This document shows positions 8,409 through 18,132 of a DNA stretch of 64,000 bases, in pieces. Source of the DNA: Actinomadura rifamycini DSM 43936 (GTDB lineage: Bacteria; Actinomycetota; Actinomycetes; Streptosporangiales; Streptosporangiaceae). Where the stretch lies: NCBI RefSeq assembly GCF_000425065.1, contig NZ_AULB01000020.1, positions 1 to 64,000 of the forward strand, written 5' to 3'. The translations under genes and the position numbers were made by a program. Numbering within the stretch: position 1 is the first letter of the stretch; the number at the start of each line of letters is the position of its first letter. The notes under the pieces are model-generated. The model ran no database searches. It saw nothing but the letters and a program-made list of their open reading frames with translations, and had not been told where the DNA came from.

Positions 8409-8508
8409 CAAGCCGAATACCTTGTCGGTGGCGGGCGACCGGGTCAAGATGCCAGTGCAGCGCAACGGTGTCGGTTGACCCGCCGGCACCGGTAAAGGCC
8501 CCGGCGGT

Positions 8509-9228
8509 CTACGTCGGGATCCGTTGCGCGTCGGCGGGTCCGGATGCGGCCGCGGCGCGGTCGAGCAGCTCGGTCAGGAGCGCGCGCTCACCGGGGGAGT
8601 AGAGGCCGGTGTCGTCCATGACCGCTTTCAGGGCCACGGCGCGCCAGGCGAGGTCGGGCGGGCTGCTCGCGGCGGCTGTGGTGATCGCCGCGAGGACCGC
8701 TTCGCGCAGCCGGTCCGCGAGGGCGGGATCGCGTTCCTCGGGCGGCGTCGCGATGAGGTTCATCGTGACGCCGACGCAGGCGGAGTGCATCATGCTGACC
8801 GCCGTGTCGACGCCGACGACGAGGCGGCCGGCCTCCGCGATGCGTTCGACGAGCATGTGGAGCCGCGCCACGCCCTGTTCGGCGGCGGGGTGCCGGTGCC
8901 CGGGGTTGGGCTGGGCGTACATCAGCAGGTAGTGCGCCGGATTGTCCAGGCCGAACCGGACGTGCAGATCCCACCCGCCGCGCAGGTCGTCGACCGGATC
9001 GTCGGACAGCTCCTGGGCCTGTTTGCCCGCGAGGTAGCGCTCGAAGCCGTCCGCGGCGACGGCTTCGAGCAGCCCGTTCATGTCGGAGAACTGGCGGTAC
9101 AGGGTGGGGGACTGCACCCCCGCGGCCGCGCTGACGGCGCGGGTGGTCACGGCTTCGCGGCCCTGCTCGTAGAGCAGCCGGGTCGCCGCGTCGATGATCC
9201 GCCGGCGGACCTCACCTCGTTCGCTCAC
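8509..9228 (-). CDS. TetR/AcrR-family regulator
   Basis: A 239-residue protein. The N-terminal helix-turn-helix is at about residues 10-55 (AATRLLYEQGREAVTTRAVS, then GVQSPTLYRQFSD), followed by an all-helical ligand domain. The start is GTG 9228. It is divergent from the PQQ-type dehydrogenase and aldehyde oxidase operon across an 86-base gap with two dyads. It is therefore the likely repressor of that operon, with the substrate aldehyde or sugar, or a related molecule, as a plausible inducer. Confidence 0.9.
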   Translation of the reverse strand: MSERGEVRRRIIDAATRLLYEQGREAVTTRAVSAAAGVQSPTLYRQFSDMNGLLEAVAADGFERYLAGKQAQELSDDPVDDLRGGWDLHVRFGLDNPAHYLLMYAQPNPGHRHPAAEQGVARLHMLVERIAEAGRLVVGVDTAVSMMHSACVGVTMNLIATPPEERDPALADRLREAVLAAITTAAASSPPDLAWRAVALKAVMDDTGLYSPGERALLTELLDRAAAASGPADAQRIPT

Positions 9229-9236
9229 GTAGCGAT

Positions 9237-9294
9237 GCTAACAGAATTGTGTTGCCAACGGTTGCGTTGGCGTTGATAGTTGTTTAGCGTTAGC
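9237..9294. promoter_or_regulatory. TetR-type operator candidates in divergent promoter
   Basis: An 18-base palindrome, GCCAACG (9254-9260), GTTG, CGTTGGC (9265-9271), is flanked by a wider dyad GCTAAC (9237-9242) and GTTAGC (9289-9294). Both lie between the divergent TetR gene and the PQQ-dehydrogenase operon, where a TetR dimer would cover the two promoters. Confidence 0.6.
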
Positions 9295-9314
9295 GATGAC
9301 AACTAGGAGTGGTC

Positions 9315-10466
9315 ATGAACAGATCGGTACCGACGCGGATCGTCATCGCGGCGTTCCTGGCCGGGGCCTTGGTGCTCGGCGTGGTCGCGTGCGGCTCCGG
9401 CACAGACGCAAGAGACGCCGCCGTCCGCCCGGCGGCGTCCAGCACGGGCGACTCGTCGACGCTGCGCGACCGCACCGAACTGGTGAGGGGGCTGGAGGCG
9501 CCCTGGGGGCTTGCGTTCCTTCCTGACCGCTCGGCGCTGGTTTCCCTGCGGCTGTCCGGACGGATCGTCCGCGTACCGGCGGACGGCGGCGAGGCGCAGA
9601 CCGTGGGCACGGTCCCCGGCGTCCGGACCAGTTCGGAGGGCGGGCTGCTCGGGCTGGCCGCCTCGCCCCGGTTCGCGTCGGACCGCACCGTGTTCGCCTA
9701 CGTGTCCAGTTCACCCACCAACCGCGTGGTCGCGCTCCGGATCGCCGAGGACTACCGGTCCCTCGGCCAGACCCGCGTCCTGCTGGACGGCATCCAGACC
9801 GCCGACCGGCACCACGGCGGCCGGCTCCGCATCGGCCCCGACGGCAACCTGTGGATCGGGACGGGCGACGCGTTCGAGCCCGAGAACGCCGCCGACGACA
9901 GCTCGCTGAGCGGCAAGATCCTTCGGATTCGCCCGGACGGGTCGATCCCTCGCGACAACCCGTCCGGCACCGCCGTCTACTCCAGTGGACATCGCAACGT
10001 CCAGGGCATCACCTTCGCACCGGACGGCACCATGTACGCGTCCGAACTCGGCCACCGCACCTGGGACGAGGTGAACGTCCTCCGCCCCGGGCGGGACTAC
10101 GGCTGGCCCGAGACCGAGGGCGTCGAGGGTGACACCGGGGAACGGCCGATCGCCACCATCCATCCCGACGAGGCGTCCCCCTCCGGAGTCGCCTACGCGC
10201 GCGTCTCGCTGTGGATCGGCGCGCTCGGCGGGCAGCGCCTCTGGCAACTGCCAGTCGAGGGCCGGCGCGCGACCGGACGGCCGATCCCGCACCTGGTCGA
10301 GACGTATGGACGAATCCGCACGGTCGAGGCGGCACCGGACGGGTCCCTGTGGATCATGTCGTCCAACACCGACCGCGCCACCTGGGGCGGCACCGACGCG
10401 CGCCCCGGCGACGACCGCATCATCCGGATCCAACTCCCCGCACAGAGCCGAGGAGGAGCGCGATGA
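9315..10466 (+). CDS. PQQ-type sugar dehydrogenase, lipoprotein
   Basis: A 383-residue beta-propeller of the glucose/sorbosone dehydrogenase family. Landmarks are [58 protein letters not shown] and [12 protein letters not shown]. The N-terminus is a signal peptide ending in lipobox VVAC, so the protein is probably anchored outside the cytoplasmic membrane. ATG 9315 has AGGAG six bases upstream; the in-frame GTG 9309 is too close to it. It overlaps the next gene by four bases. It probably oxidises a sugar or aldehyde outside the cell using PQQ; the cofactor is inferred from the family. Confidence 0.88.
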   Translation: MNRSVPTRIVIAAFLAGALVLGVVACGSGTDARDAAVRPAASSTGDSSTLRDRTELVRGLEAPWGLAFLPDRSALVSLRLSGRIVRVPADGGEAQTVGTVPGVRTSSEGGLLGLAASPRFASDRTVFAYVSSSPTNRVVALRIAEDYRSLGQTRVLLDGIQTADRHHGGRLRIGPDGNLWIGTGDAFEPENAADDSSLSGKILRIRPDGSIPRDNPSGTAVYSSGHRNVQGITFAPDGTMYASELGHRTWDEVNVLRPGRDYGWPETEGVEGDTGERPIATIHPDEASPSGVAYARVSLWIGALGGQRLWQLPVEGRRATGRPIPHLVETYGRIRTVEAAPDGSLWIMSSNTDRATWGGTDARPGDDRIIRIQLPAQSRGGAR

Positions 10467-11158
10467 GCAGCCACGGCGACCGGTTCACCTCCGAACCCGA
10501 TGTCACACCCGAACGGAAAACGGAGTTCCTCCCCGAATCCACTCGCCGGACGGTGCTCAAAGCCATGGCGGCGACGGCGGCGGGAACGGCCGCGGTCGGG
10601 ACGGGTGCGGCCGCCGCCCCGGCGGCCGCGGCCGAAACGGCAACGGCCGGGGCCGCCACCGCACCCGCCCAGTCCATCGCCGCCGGGTCGTCGGTGGAAA
10701 TCTCGCTGAAGATCAACGGGCAAGCGCGCAAGGTCACCTTGGAACCGAGGGTGACGCTGCTCGACGCGTTGCGTGAACGCCTCGGCTTGACCGGCACCAA
10801 GAAAGGCTGCGACCGGGGTGAATGCGGAGCGTGCACGGTGCTGGTCGATGGTGAGCGGGTCAAATCCTGCCTGACCCTGGCGGTGATGCAACGCGACGCC
10901 GAGGTCACCACGATCGAGGGGCTCGCGGACGGCGACGACCTGCACCCGGTGCAGGAGGCGTTCATCGAGCACGACGCGTTCCAGTGCGGCGCCTGCACTC
11001 CCGGTCAGATCATGTCCGCCGTCGCCTGTATCAACGAGGGCCGTACGGGTTCGGAGACGGAGATCCGCGAGTGGATGAGCGGCAACCTGTGCCGCTGCGC
11101 GGCATACCAGAACATCGTCGCCGCCGTCGGTGCGGCCGCCAAGGAGGTACGGCGGTGA
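10463..11158 (+). CDS. Tat-exported [2Fe-2S] subunit of aldehyde oxidase
   Basis: A 231-residue xanthine-dehydrogenase-family small subunit. A twin-arginine signal STRRTVLKA is followed by an Ala-rich stretch. The plant-type cluster loop is [16 protein letters not shown] and the second cluster domain has CGACTPGQI and CRC. The Tat signal implies that the complex folds with its cofactor and is exported, as in E. coli PaoABC/YagTSR. ATG 10463 follows GAGGAGGAG and overlaps the preceding gene; the next gene starts inside its stop (GTGA). Confidence 0.92.
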   Translation: MSSHGDRFTSEPDVTPERKTEFLPESTRRTVLKAMAATAAGTAAVGTGAAAAPAAAAETATAGAATAPAQSIAAGSSVEISLKINGQARKVTLEPRVTLLDALRERLGLTGTKKGCDRGECGACTVLVDGERVKSCLTLAVMQRDAEVTTIEGLADGDDLHPVQEAFIEHDAFQCGACTPGQIMSAVACINEGRTGSETEIREWMSGNLCRCAAYQNIVAAVGAAAKEVRR

Positions 11159-12138
11159 GGGCCTTCGGATACACGGCCGCGGGCAGCCCGGCCGAGGCGG
11201 TGCGGATCGCCGCCGCCACGCCCGGTTCTACATTCGTGGCGGGCGGCACCGACCTGCTGAACCTGATGCGGGACGGTGCGGAGGCCCACGACCACCTCAT
11301 CGACCTCAACGCTCTCGACCTCGACGGCGTCGATCTCGCCCCCGGGACGCTGCGCGTCGGGGCGCTGGCCAGGATGCGGCAGGTCGCCGAACACCCCGCA
11401 GTGCGCCGGGAGTTTCCCGTCCTGTCGGAGGCACTGCTGGCCTCGGCGTCCCCGCAAGTCCGCAACATGGCCGCGATCGGTGGAAACCTGCTGCAGCGCA
11501 CCCGGTGCGGGTACTTCCGGGACGCCGGCTCGGCGTGCAACAAGCGGACCCCGGGCAGCGGTTGCCCGGCGCTCACCGGACACAACCGGGGACACGCGAT
11601 CCTCGGCGGCAGCGACCACTGCATCGCCGCACACGCTTCGGACATGGCGGTGGCACTGACCGCGCTGGACGCGTCCGTGCACCTGCTCGGCCCCGGCGGC
11701 GAACGGGACGTCCCGATCGGCGACTTCTTCCTCCTTCCCGGATCGGCGCCCACCCGGGAGACCGCGATGCGCCCGGGCGAACTGATCACCCGGCTGGACG
11801 TGCCGCGCACGCCCCTGGCCGCGCGTTCGCGCTACCTGAAGCTGCGCGACCGCGCCACCTTCGAGTTCGCGGTGGTGTCGGTGGCGGCCTCGCTGCGCAC
11901 CAGGGGCCGCGCGGTCGAGGACGTACGGCTGGCGTTCGGCGGGGTGGGAACGCGTCCGTGGCGCGACGTCCGCGTCGAGGCGGTTTTGCGCGGCCGTCCT
12001 CTCACCGCGGCGTCGATCACCGAGGCGGGACGCGTCCTGGTTCGGGACGCGCGCCCGCGCGAAGGGAACAGGTTCAAGGTCGAACTCGTCCAGCGGGCGC
12101 TGGAGAGCGTCCTCGGCGAGCTGGGAGGGGTCCGATGA
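11155..12138 (+). CDS. FAD-binding subunit of aldehyde oxidase
   Basis: A 327-residue FAD domain subunit. The FAD loop is VAGGTDLLNLMRDG and AAIGGNLLQRTRCGY follows. A Cys-rich insertion (RCGYFRDAGSACNKR, then PGSGC) matches the extra [4Fe-4S] loop known in E. coli PaoB. GTG 11155 has AAGGAGG upstream and overlaps the previous stop. It would pass electrons from the molybdenum centre through FeS and FAD to an acceptor. No signal peptide is visible, so it should be exported together with the Tat-bearing subunit. Confidence 0.92.
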   Translation: MRAFGYTAAGSPAEAVRIAAATPGSTFVAGGTDLLNLMRDGAEAHDHLIDLNALDLDGVDLAPGTLRVGALARMRQVAEHPAVRREFPVLSEALLASASPQVRNMAAIGGNLLQRTRCGYFRDAGSACNKRTPGSGCPALTGHNRGHAILGGSDHCIAAHASDMAVALTALDASVHLLGPGGERDVPIGDFFLLPGSAPTRETAMRPGELITRLDVPRTPLAARSRYLKLRDRATFEFAVVSVAASLRTRGRAVEDVRLAFGGVGTRPWRDVRVEAVLRGRPLTAASITEAGRVLVRDARPREGNRFKVELVQRALESVLGELGGVR

Positions 12139-14318
12139 CCGAGCTGGTCGGCCGGGGCGTTGAGCGGGTCGATGGCCGCGCGAAGGTCACCGGCGCCGCC
12201 CGCTATGCCGCGGACAACGAGGTGGCCAACCCGCTGCACGGATTCCTGGTGATGAGCACCATCGCCCGGGGCGAGGTCACGCAGATCGACACCGGGGCGG
12301 CACTGGCGCATCCGGGTGTCGTTCAGGTCTTCACGCACACCACCATGCCGCGGTTCAGGACGGTGCCGGGCTTCCCCTACAACAGGACGTTCATTCCGAT
12401 CCAGGACGCGCGGATCCACCACAGCGGGCAGCCGGTCGCCTATGTCGTGGCCGAGACCCTGGAGCAGGCACAGGAGGCCGCCACCCTGGTGAAGATCCGC
12501 TACCGGACGGAAAAACCCACCGCACGACTGGAGGACGCGATCGACGAAGCGTTCCTGCCGGACGCTTTCCGCGAGCGGCCCAACGAGGTCGAGCACGGTG
12601 ACGCCGAAGCGGCGTTCGCGCAGGCCGACGTTCGGATCCAGCAGACCTACACCAGCCCGATGCAACACCACCACCCGATCGAACCGCACACCACCACCGC
12701 CGTCTGGGGCGACGGCGGCCTCACGCTGTACGAAAGCGCGCAGGGCGTGATGCTCACCCGGATAGCGGTGACGAACGCCTTCAGGGATGCCGATGGCAAC
12801 GCTCCCGATATCCGGATCATCTCGCCCTACCTGGGCGGCGGCTTCGGCGCCAAGGGACCCACCTATCCGCACACGCTGCTCACCGCCGCGGTGGCGCGGG
12901 AGCTCGGCCGCCCCGTGAAGCTCGTGCTGTCGCGCGCGCAGATGTTCACGTCCACTGGTCACCGCGCCGAGTACCGCCACCGCATCCGGCTCGGCGCCAC
13001 GCGGCGCGGCGAGCTGACCGCCCTCGTCGACACCTCGACGGCACAGGTGACCCGCACCGACGAGCGCGTCTTCAACGCCAGCGACTCCGCCCTCAACCTC
13101 TACACCTGCCCGAACATCCACGTGCGACAGATGGGCGTGCGGCTGGACCTGCCTACCTCCAGCTACATGCGCTCACCGGAGACCACCGCGCACTTCGGCC
13201 TGGAGACCGCGCTGGACGAACTGAGCTACGAGCTCGGCATCGACCCCGTGGAACTGCGGACACGCAACCACCGCACCGTCATCAACCCCAACACTGGCGA
13301 GCCCTACGAGAAGCACCTGCTGGAGTGTTACCGGGTGGCCGCCGAGGCGTTCGGCTGGTCGCGCCGCAACCCCGAGCCGGGGGCGACCAGGGACGGCGAC
13401 GAGTACGTCGGCTGGGGCATGGCCACCGAGACCCACACCTACTCGGCGAACCCGTCCCAGGCGCAGATCGTGATCGGCGTGAACGGGCGGGCGACCGTCC
13501 GGGCCGCCACCCAGGACATCGGCACCGGCACCTACACCGTGCTCACCCAGGTCGCCGCCGACGGGCTCGGCATGCCGCTCGGCCACGTCACCACGCTGCT
13601 CGGCGACACCGCCTTTCCCAACGCGTCCCTGTCGGCGGCGTCGGCCACGATGGCCAGCGTGGCCGGGCCGGTCTCCGATGGCGCGGAGCAGGCACGCAAG
13701 GCCGTGATCGAGCTCGCCGTCGCCGACCCGCGCTCCCGGCTGCACGGCGTGCCCGCCGAGAACGTCATCGTCGAAAACGGCCACCTGTTCGCGCGCGGCG
13801 ACCGCCGCCGGAGGGACAGCTACCACGCCGTCATGGCTCGCCATGGCGGCGAGATCCGGGTGCTCGGCAGCAAACCCAACACCGGCGGGCACACGTTCGG
13901 CGCGGTGTTCCTGGAGGTCCGGATCCGACCACGACTCGGCAGCATCCGCGTGAGCCGGGTCGTGACCGCCTACGACCTGGGACGGGTCCTCAACCGCCGG
14001 ACCGCGCACGGCCAGGTCATGGGCGGCGTCACCTGGGGCATCGGCTTCGCGCTGCTCGAGCAAACGATGGTGGACCCGAACACGGCGCGCGTGGCCGACC
14101 CCAGCCTGTCCGGCTATCTGGTGCCGGTGAACGCCGACACGCCCAAGCTGGAGGTCATGTTCGTGGACCGCCCCATCGGCGACAGCGAGGCACTGGGCGC
14201 CCGAGGCTTCGGCGAGACACCGGGGACGGGTGTACCCGCGGCCATCGGCAACGCGATCTACCACGCCACCGGACGCCGCCTCCGCGACGTCCCCTTCACC
14301 CGGGACAAACTCCTCTGA
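12135..14318 (+). CDS. Molybdopterin-binding catalytic subunit of aldehyde oxidase
   Basis: A 727-residue large subunit of the xanthine dehydrogenase/aldehyde oxidase family. Landmarks are GRGVERVDGRAKVTGAARYA at the N-terminus, LGGGFGAKGPTYPH (molybdenum-cofactor contact), DIGTGTYTV, and GARGFGETPGTGVPAAIGNA with the catalytic Glu. It overlaps the FAD subunit by four bases. It should oxidise aldehydes to acids outside the membrane. No chaperone gene of the PaoD type follows here, so maturation factors must be elsewhere. Confidence 0.93.
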   Translation: MTELVGRGVERVDGRAKVTGAARYAADNEVANPLHGFLVMSTIARGEVTQIDTGAALAHPGVVQVFTHTTMPRFRTVPGFPYNRTFIPIQDARIHHSGQPVAYVVAETLEQAQEAATLVKIRYRTEKPTARLEDAIDEAFLPDAFRERPNEVEHGDAEAAFAQADVRIQQTYTSPMQHHHPIEPHTTTAVWGDGGLTLYESAQGVMLTRIAVTNAFRDADGNAPDIRIISPYLGGGFGAKGPTYPHTLLTAAVARELGRPVKLVLSRAQMFTSTGHRAEYRHRIRLGATRRGELTALVDTSTAQVTRTDERVFNASDSALNLYTCPNIHVRQMGVRLDLPTSSYMRSPETTAHFGLETALDELSYELGIDPVELRTRNHRTVINPNTGEPYEKHLLECYRVAAEAFGWSRRNPEPGATRDGDEYVGWGMATETHTYSANPSQAQIVIGVNGRATVRAATQDIGTGTYTVLTQVAADGLGMPLGHVTTLLGDTAFPNASLSAASATMASVAGPVSDGAEQARKAVIELAVADPRSRLHGVPAENVIVENGHLFARGDRRRRDSYHAVMARHGGEIRVLGSKPNTGGHTFGAVFLEVRIRPRLGSIRVSRVVTAYDLGRVLNRRTAHGQVMGGVTWGIGFALLEQTMVDPNTARVADPSLSGYLVPVNADTPKLEVMFVDRPIGDSEALGARGFGETPGTGVPAAIGNAIYHATGRRLRDVPFTRDKLL

Positions 14319-14369
14319 CCGCAGGCCCCGGCGCAAGCCGACCCTGGGCAACGCGGCTCGGCCCGGGGC

Positions 14370-14515
14370 AGGAACCGATTGATCCAGCCAAAACGGTCGT
14401 GGAAGAACCTCGCGAACGTCGAACGCGCACCGCCGACTGGGGCGTCTGGTTCAACCACCGGTTCTGAACAGCACGATCGACGACATCCCACCCGCCGAAC
14501 ACCATTCCCGACCGG
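14370..14515 (+). pseudogene. IS3-family transposase (OrfB) C-terminal remnant
   Basis: Three frames carry consecutive pieces of an IS3 OrfB tail: RLIQPKRSWKNLANVE, then TADWGVWFNHRF, then DDIPPAEH. Intact relatives normally read ...ELI...W..L..VE.AT.EWV.WFN.RRL...IPPAE. At least two frameshifts separate the pieces and there is no start, so this is a dead end fragment. The rest of the 14319-14674 gap shows nothing else I can support. Confidence 0.6.
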
Positions 14516-14674
14516 CGGCTGGAGTCAGCCACAGGCCCTTGCTGTTGTCGGCGGCCCCGATGCGGCAAGTGATCTACAACGTAAAGGGGACCGGTTGGGT
14601 CACAAACCTTCGAGGGCGGCTGCCCACCTTGTCGTCTCGGGACGCTAGGTCATCTGCACCGGGTCGGGGCTGGG

Positions 14675-15679
14675 TCAAGTTGATCGGCGTTCGATGACGT
14701 GGACGCTGGGGCGGAGGGTGGAGAAGTCTTCGGGTTCGCCGTCGAGGGAGCGTTGCAGGGCGTGGGCGAGGTCGGCTCCGAGGGAGCCGCTGTCGAGGGC
14801 GACGGTGGTCAGGGGAGGCACGGCGAAGGTCGCGGCGGCGATGTCGTCGGAGCCGATGACCGCGAGGTCGTCCGGGGCTGAGAGATCGATGGCGCGCATT
14901 CCTGCGAGGAGGGCGAGTGCGACCTCGTCGTTGTAGGCGCAGACGGCGGTCGGAGGGGCGGCGGCGTTGCGCCATTGCGACACCGTTCGTGCGGCCTGGT
15001 CGGCGTCGAGGGGGACGGGGGCGGCGAGCGGGGGTGCCAGGTCGGCGGCTGCGCATGCTCGTGTGACGCCGTCGAGACGGCTGTTGGCCAGTTCGGCGAG
15101 TCGGGGGTCGTCGGGGAGGGCGTAGGCGATCTGTCGGTGGCCTCGGGTGATGAGGTGTTCTGCCTGCATGCGGCCGACGCCGCTGCTCCAGGGGGTGTCG
15201 GCGAGGCCGTTGTCTTGGGGCGGCTGGGGGAGGACCAGGCCGACGCCCGCTCGTCGCATGGCGTCCTGTTCCTGTCGGGTGAAGGGTTGCATGCCGAAGA
15301 CGGCTGCGGGGGCGAGGGCGGTGTTCAGTGCGGCCAGCCGTTCCGGCCCGCCGAGGTGGATGTGGGTGACCAGGGTGAGGCCGGCCTCGGTGAGTACCCC
15401 GGCGGCGGAGTCGATGAGCCGGTTCATGGCCGGGCCCTGCGGCCAGGGGGGAAGGACGAACAGGACGATGTCGCTCCTGCCGCTGCGCAGTGTCCGGGCG
15501 GGAGCGTACGGGACGTAGCCGAGGCGGGCGGCGGCCTGCAGTACGCGTTCCCGGGTCGCCGGGGGGATCGACTGGTTCGGCTTGTCGTTGAGGACGAAGC
15601 TCACCGTCGCGCGGGACAGGCCGCTTTCCCGCGCCACGTCGGCGCTGGTGACCCTGCGTGATGGCTTCTTCGCTGACAC
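14675..15679 (-). CDS. LacI-family transcriptional regulator of the rhamnoside locus
   Basis: A 334-residue regulator. The N-terminal helix-turn-helix (VTSADVARESGLSRATVSFV) and hinge helix (YVPYAPARTLRSGRSD) are followed by a periplasmic-binding-like sugar domain (CAYNDEVALALLAGM, DLAVIGSDDIAAA). GTG 15679 has GGGAG upstream; TTG 15715, in frame, has no ribosome site. One of five CACGTG-centred palindromes lies 57 bases upstream, suggesting autoregulation, and the other four lie at the two MFS genes and the GH78 operon. The inducer is probably a rhamnoside or rhamnose. Confidence 0.9.
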   Translation of the reverse strand: MSAKKPSRRVTSADVARESGLSRATVSFVLNDKPNQSIPPATRERVLQAAARLGYVPYAPARTLRSGRSDIVLFVLPPWPQGPAMNRLIDSAAGVLTEAGLTLVTHIHLGGPERLAALNTALAPAAVFGMQPFTRQEQDAMRRAGVGLVLPQPPQDNGLADTPWSSGVGRMQAEHLITRGHRQIAYALPDDPRLAELANSRLDGVTRACAAADLAPPLAAPVPLDADQAARTVSQWRNAAAPPTAVCAYNDEVALALLAGMRAIDLSAPDDLAVIGSDDIAAATFAVPPLTTVALDSGSLGADLAHALQRSLDGEPEDFSTLRPSVHVIERRST

Positions 15680-15736
15680 CGTCGCTCCCGCCGTCGGAAC
15701 CTCGTCGTGCTGCAAGCAACCGATGTTAGCCGTCGG

Positions 15737-15748
15737 TTACACGTGTAG
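15737..15748. promoter_or_regulatory. LacI-type operator upstream of the lacI-type gene
   Basis: TTACACGTGTAG is one base from the perfect palindrome TTACACGTGTAA found at 18133. The central CG step is typical of LacI operators. Its place just upstream of the regulator gene suggests autoregulation. Confidence 0.65.
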
Positions 15749-15781
15749 GTCCTTGCGCAGGGGCGTTCGAGGGGTGAGCTC

Positions 15782-16408
15782 TCAGGGGGTCACCATGAGC
15801 CGGGTGAGTCGGCGGAGGTGGCGGCGGAAGCGCTGCAGGGTCTCGGGGTCGTCGGGCGGCCTGCGGCGGCTGGAGGCGTCGGGGTAGCCGCTCAGCATGT
15901 AGGCGTGGACCGACCAGACGAGGGTCCACATGTGCGCTTCAGGGTCGAGTTCCGGCTTGATGACCCGGGTGAAGAGTTCGAAGCCCGTCTGCTGTGCGGG
16001 CGCGCCGATCTCTTCCTCCAGCCCGGTGATGTCGCTGGCGTCGGACATCCAGCGGTGGAACCACAGCCTCGGCACTTCGGGGTTCTCCAGGCACAGCCGC
16101 AGGTAGCGGTCGATCATCCGGAACAGCCCCTCGGCATCGGGTGCGAAGTCTTCGCCGACCTCCTCCAGATACTCGTCGATCTGCCGGGCGACCTCCTCGA
16201 ACGCCGACAGGTACAGGCCGTGTCGTCCTCCGTGGCGGTCGGTCACCGTGTCCACGGTGACGTCGGCGGCGTCGGCGATCATCTGCGTGGACACCGCGTC
16301 GTAGCCGAGTTCGGCGAACAGATGGGTCGCCGTGGTCCGTACCCGCTCGTCTGCTTCCTCGCTTCGGCCGTCGGGCCCGGGACCGGCGCGCTCATCTCCG
16401 TCTGCCAT
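15782..16408 (-). CDS. TetR-family regulator
   Basis: A 208-residue protein. Its DNA-binding part is TTATHLFAELGYDAVSTQMIA followed by ADVTVDTVTDRHGGRHGLY, and the rest is helical ligand domain. The recognition helix reads VTVDTVTDRHGG, somewhat unusual compared with the common YYHFxxK end. ATG 16408 is chosen; GTG 16420 and 16417 are in frame. It lies 132 bases downstream of the MFS gene on the same strand, so it may be co-transcribed and regulate that transporter. Confidence 0.85.
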   Translation of the reverse strand: MADGDERAGPGPDGRSEEADERVRTTATHLFAELGYDAVSTQMIADAADVTVDTVTDRHGGRHGLYLSAFEEVARQIDEYLEEVGEDFAPDAEGLFRMIDRYLRLCLENPEVPRLWFHRWMSDASDITGLEEEIGAPAQQTGFELFTRVIKPELDPEAHMWTLVWSVHAYMLSGYPDASSRRRPPDDPETLQRFRRHLRRLTRLMVTP

Positions 16409-16540
16409 CTGGATCACCACCAGGTCATCCGGCTGAAGGACCAGTTCGTTCCACGCTACCTGCCTCGATGCGGCCTCCTGGGAGGACGTCCGGTGGGGCC
16501 GCTCGGCCCGCGCCCTGGGCGGGCGCGGACCGGGCGGCGG

Positions 16541-17998
16541 TCAGCGTGCGGCCTCGCCCGTTTCGGTCTCCTCCAGGCGCTTCAGCTTGGGGACCAGCGC
16601 GACGGCGAGGAGGCCGGCGACCGCGAAGCCGGCGGCCAGCCGGAAGGCGTTGGTGAAACCGGCGTCCAAGTAGAACTGGGTGCCATGCACGACTCTGCCG
16701 TCCCGGGCCATCATGACGAAGAACAGTTGTGTCACGACGGTGAGGAGCGTGCCCTGAAGCATGTTCTGAAGACCGTTGGCGCGTGCCTGCTCGGCCGGGG
16801 ACACCACCTCGATGACCATGACCGGGACGAGCGCGACGATCATGCCGAGGCCGATCGCCGACACGATGCCGACCGTCATCAGCTGCGGCACGGTGTGGTG
16901 GAAGTGCGCCGTCAGCCCGTAGCCGACGGCGGCGAACAGGGCGGCGGACGCCAGGAGGTATCTGCTGTCCACGCGACGGGCGAGCCACCCTGTCGCGACC
17001 GCCGTCAGGATGATCACGACGCTGGCCGGTGCGCCGATCCACGCGAGCTTGGTGGCGCTGAACCCCAGCCCGTCGGAAACCGCGGGGATCTTCGGCATCA
17101 GCCCGAGCAGTTGGCTGATCGTCCCGGCCGACAGGACGGTGCCGGCGAGCAGTGCCGTCGCCAGGAAGACCGACCAGACGCGGCGGCGGGACAGCATCGA
17201 GAGCTCGTAAAGAGGGTGTGCGACGCGGCCCTCGACGACGACGAAGGCGATGATCGCCACCGCTCCGCCGATGACGGAGGCCAGGAACCCGGCGCTGGAC
17301 CAGCCCCAGTCGCTTCCCCTGCCGACGCCGTAGACGATGGCGGAGACACCGCCGCCGAGGAGCAGTCCGCCGGCCCAGTCCATCGGTGTGCGCTCCTGCC
17401 GGACCGGGCTCTCCGGGACGACGGTCAGCAGGAGGACCAGGCTCGCCGCGGACGCCGCGGCGAGGAACCACATGGCGCTGCGCCAGCCGTGGCCGTCCAG
17501 GAGCCAGCCGGACAGGAAGGGCCCGAACAGCGCGACGAGGCCGACTCCGCCGCCGATCAGCCCGCTGGCGGGGCCGACGAGGCGCGGCGGGAACACGTCC
17601 CGGGCGATGGCGAACACCAGAGCCGCGATCGGCGCGTAGAACCCGGCCACGCCGCGGCCGAGCAGAAGGACGGCGAAGTTCGGCGCGAGGGCCGAGACCA
17701 GGTCGCCGATCACGCCGAGGACGGTGAGGACGATCATGACGCGCCTCTTGCCGAACAGATCGGCGGCCCTCATCACGAAGGGGGTGAGGAACGCTCCGAT
17801 CAGTGAGCTGACCAGCACGAACCAGGCGATCTGCGTCGTGTGGAAGTGGACGGCGATCTGGGATTGGGCGTTGCCGGCCAGCAGGCCCGTGACCGACAGC
17901 AGTTGGGCAGGCCATATCAGGGCCACCAGCAGGAGTAGGTAGCGCCCGGTGAAGCCGTTGTGCTCTGCCCCGGGCCGTGAGGCGGCGGTCGAGGTCAT
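16541..17998 (-). CDS. MFS transporter (14-helix DHA2-like)
   Basis: A 485-residue carrier with about 14 hydrophobic segments, starting YLLLLVALIWPAQLLSVTGL. The loop DLFGKRRVMI is the family's conserved loop between helices 2 and 3. ATG 17998 follows AGAGGA. It is divergent from the second MFS gene, and the 374-base gap (17999-18372) holds three LacI-type palindromes, so it is probably part of the same sugar-linked regulon. It may export a drug or product, or import a glycoside. Confidence 0.87.
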   Translation of the reverse strand: MTSTAASRPGAEHNGFTGRYLLLLVALIWPAQLLSVTGLLAGNAQSQIAVHFHTTQIAWFVLVSSLIGAFLTPFVMRAADLFGKRRVMIVLTVLGVIGDLVSALAPNFAVLLLGRGVAGFYAPIAALVFAIARDVFPPRLVGPASGLIGGGVGLVALFGPFLSGWLLDGHGWRSAMWFLAAASAASLVLLLTVVPESPVRQERTPMDWAGGLLLGGGVSAIVYGVGRGSDWGWSSAGFLASVIGGAVAIIAFVVVEGRVAHPLYELSMLSRRRVWSVFLATALLAGTVLSAGTISQLLGLMPKIPAVSDGLGFSATKLAWIGAPASVVIILTAVATGWLARRVDSRYLLASAALFAAVGYGLTAHFHHTVPQLMTVGIVSAIGLGMIVALVPVMVIEVVSPAEQARANGLQNMLQGTLLTVVTQLFFVMMARDGRVVHGTQFYLDAGFTNAFRLAAGFAVAGLLAVALVPKLKRLEETETGEAAR

Positions 17999-18061
17999 GG
18001 GGGTGGTCCTCTTTCGGAGGTGGGAGGAAAGGGTGACTCAGGACGGACGTCGCCCAGCAGC

Positions 18062-18073
18062 TGACACGTGTAA
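18062..18073. promoter_or_regulatory. LacI-type operator, site 2
   Basis: TGACACGTGTAA, one mismatch from the perfect palindrome, lies 64 bases upstream of the leftward MFS gene start. It shares the CACGTG core with four other sites. Confidence 0.6.
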
Positions 18074-18132
18074 GTGCAGAGTGGTCTGGGAGTGCCGGCT
18101 GCGGGGGAGAAGCCCTCGACGTCGAGGATCAC

